DNA of 29,782 nt from a virus: positions 1-29,782 of IMG/VR virus record IMGVR_UViG_3300033141_000753; one strand, 5' to 3'. The notes under the pieces are model-generated. The model was not told where the DNA came from, did not search any database, and saw only the letters and a list, made by a program, of their open reading frames with translations. Both the position numbers and the translations under genes were made by a program. This document shows positions 29,576-29,782 of this stretch, in pieces (position 1 is the first letter of the stretch; each line of letters begins with the position of its first letter).

Positions 29576-29782
29576 TCATCCACGGGGAATAGCGGCAGTG
29601 GCCCCTCTGTCCCCTTGCCCCGATAGCGGTACATCCACAAACCGGAACCCACGGGCTAATGGCTTCCCGCAGATCGCGCAATGCCGCCCATTCGGAACCA
29701 CCGAAAACTGCTTGCAGTGCGAACAGTAGGCGCGGCGCAATATGTTCGCAACCCCATTCGTCTTCCCTGAATGATTGCGATG
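29576..29782 (-). CDS. Zinc-ribbon protein, 5' end outside the window
   Basis: The open frame enters from the right edge and ends at TGA 29578-29576; 68 codons are visible and no in-frame ATG is present. It reads R-R-A-Y-C-S-H-C-K-Q-F then R-H-C-A-I-C-G-K-P-L, two C-x2-C pairs 13 residues apart, a zinc ribbon. The tail is G-F-R-F-V-D-V-P-L-S and a Gly/Ala/Arg-rich end. Small zinc-ribbon proteins are frequent before phage packaging genes and often bind DNA or RNA, but no function is assigned. The 85 bases down to the Tat-signal gene (29491-29575) show no good promoter. Confidence 0.6.
   Translation of the reverse strand, partial: HRNHSGKTNGVANILRRAYCSHCKQFSVVPNGRHCAICGKPLARGFRFVDVPLSGQGDRGATAAIPRG

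Noticed and set aside
29521-29608. AGAGGGGCC / GGCCCCTCT inverted repeat with an inner GGATGA/TCATCC stem
   Set aside because: It resembles the nested hairpin at 20760-20835, but a 9-bp match at a 70-base distance is expected several times by chance in 30 kb, and one arm is inside a coding region. Kept only as a note.
1-29782. Integrase, repressor, attachment sites, tRNA genes, CRISPR arrays, insertion sequences
   Set aside because: I looked on both strands and saw no supporting motif, cloverleaf, spaced repeat or transposase frame.

Overview
The window is a late structural and packaging block of a tailed phage or prophage of siphovirus type (long flexible tail). Every gene I can support lies on the minus strand, so the functional order runs from the right edge to the left. 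The set is diagnostic: small and large terminase, SPP1-type portal, minor head protein, scaffold, HK97-fold-like major capsid protein, connector chain, tail tube, tail chaperones with a frameshift, tape measure, tail-tip and fibre proteins, then a holin-type lysis module. The DNA is GC-rich by eye. Ribosome binding sites are strong (AGGAGG, GGAGG), and GTG and TTG starts are common. The host is therefore a bacterium with classical Shine-Dalgarno use, but I cannot name a taxon. No integrase, repressor, tRNA or CRISPR was seen, so lytic or temperate status is undecided.

Right to left. 29782-27873 holds a zinc-ribbon protein cut by the edge, a small protein with a twin-arginine (Tat) signal, and a ParB-like/DNA methyltransferase fusion. 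27869-23504 holds small terminase, large terminase, portal and minor head protein. 23459-20838 holds scaffold, major capsid protein, a likely decoration protein and an unknown head protein. 20835-20760 is a 15-bp perfect inverted repeat with nested stems, followed by a small HExxH metallopeptidase. 20284-16998 holds the head-tail connector genes, tail completion protein and tail tube. 16979-16165 holds the tail chaperones, with a lambda-type -1 slippery site GGGAAAT joining two reading frames. 16172-13704 is the tape measure, followed by a tiny glycine-rich protein.

13426-1162 is a long tail-tip and receptor-binding region with several different fibre-like proteins and many small unknown genes. 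It is interrupted at 12285-12430 by the only good sigma70-type promoter I found. The predicted RNA start falls on a leader with two interleaved, perfectly complementary stems (10 and 12 bp). This suggests that the tail-fibre/lysis half has its own regulated transcript. 1087-40 is an XhlA-like coiled-coil membrane protein and a holin-like protein with an unusual beta-rich C-terminal domain. A further gene starts at position 39 and leaves the window.

The least ordinary observations are the pseudoknot-like leader RNA, the nested hairpin carrying an anti-Shine-Dalgarno sequence, the Tat-signal protein beside the packaging genes, the membrane-anchored protein inside the tail cluster, the holin fusion, and one small gene that needs a one-base shift to read through. 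Family names below come from recognition of motifs and gene order; no database search was run.
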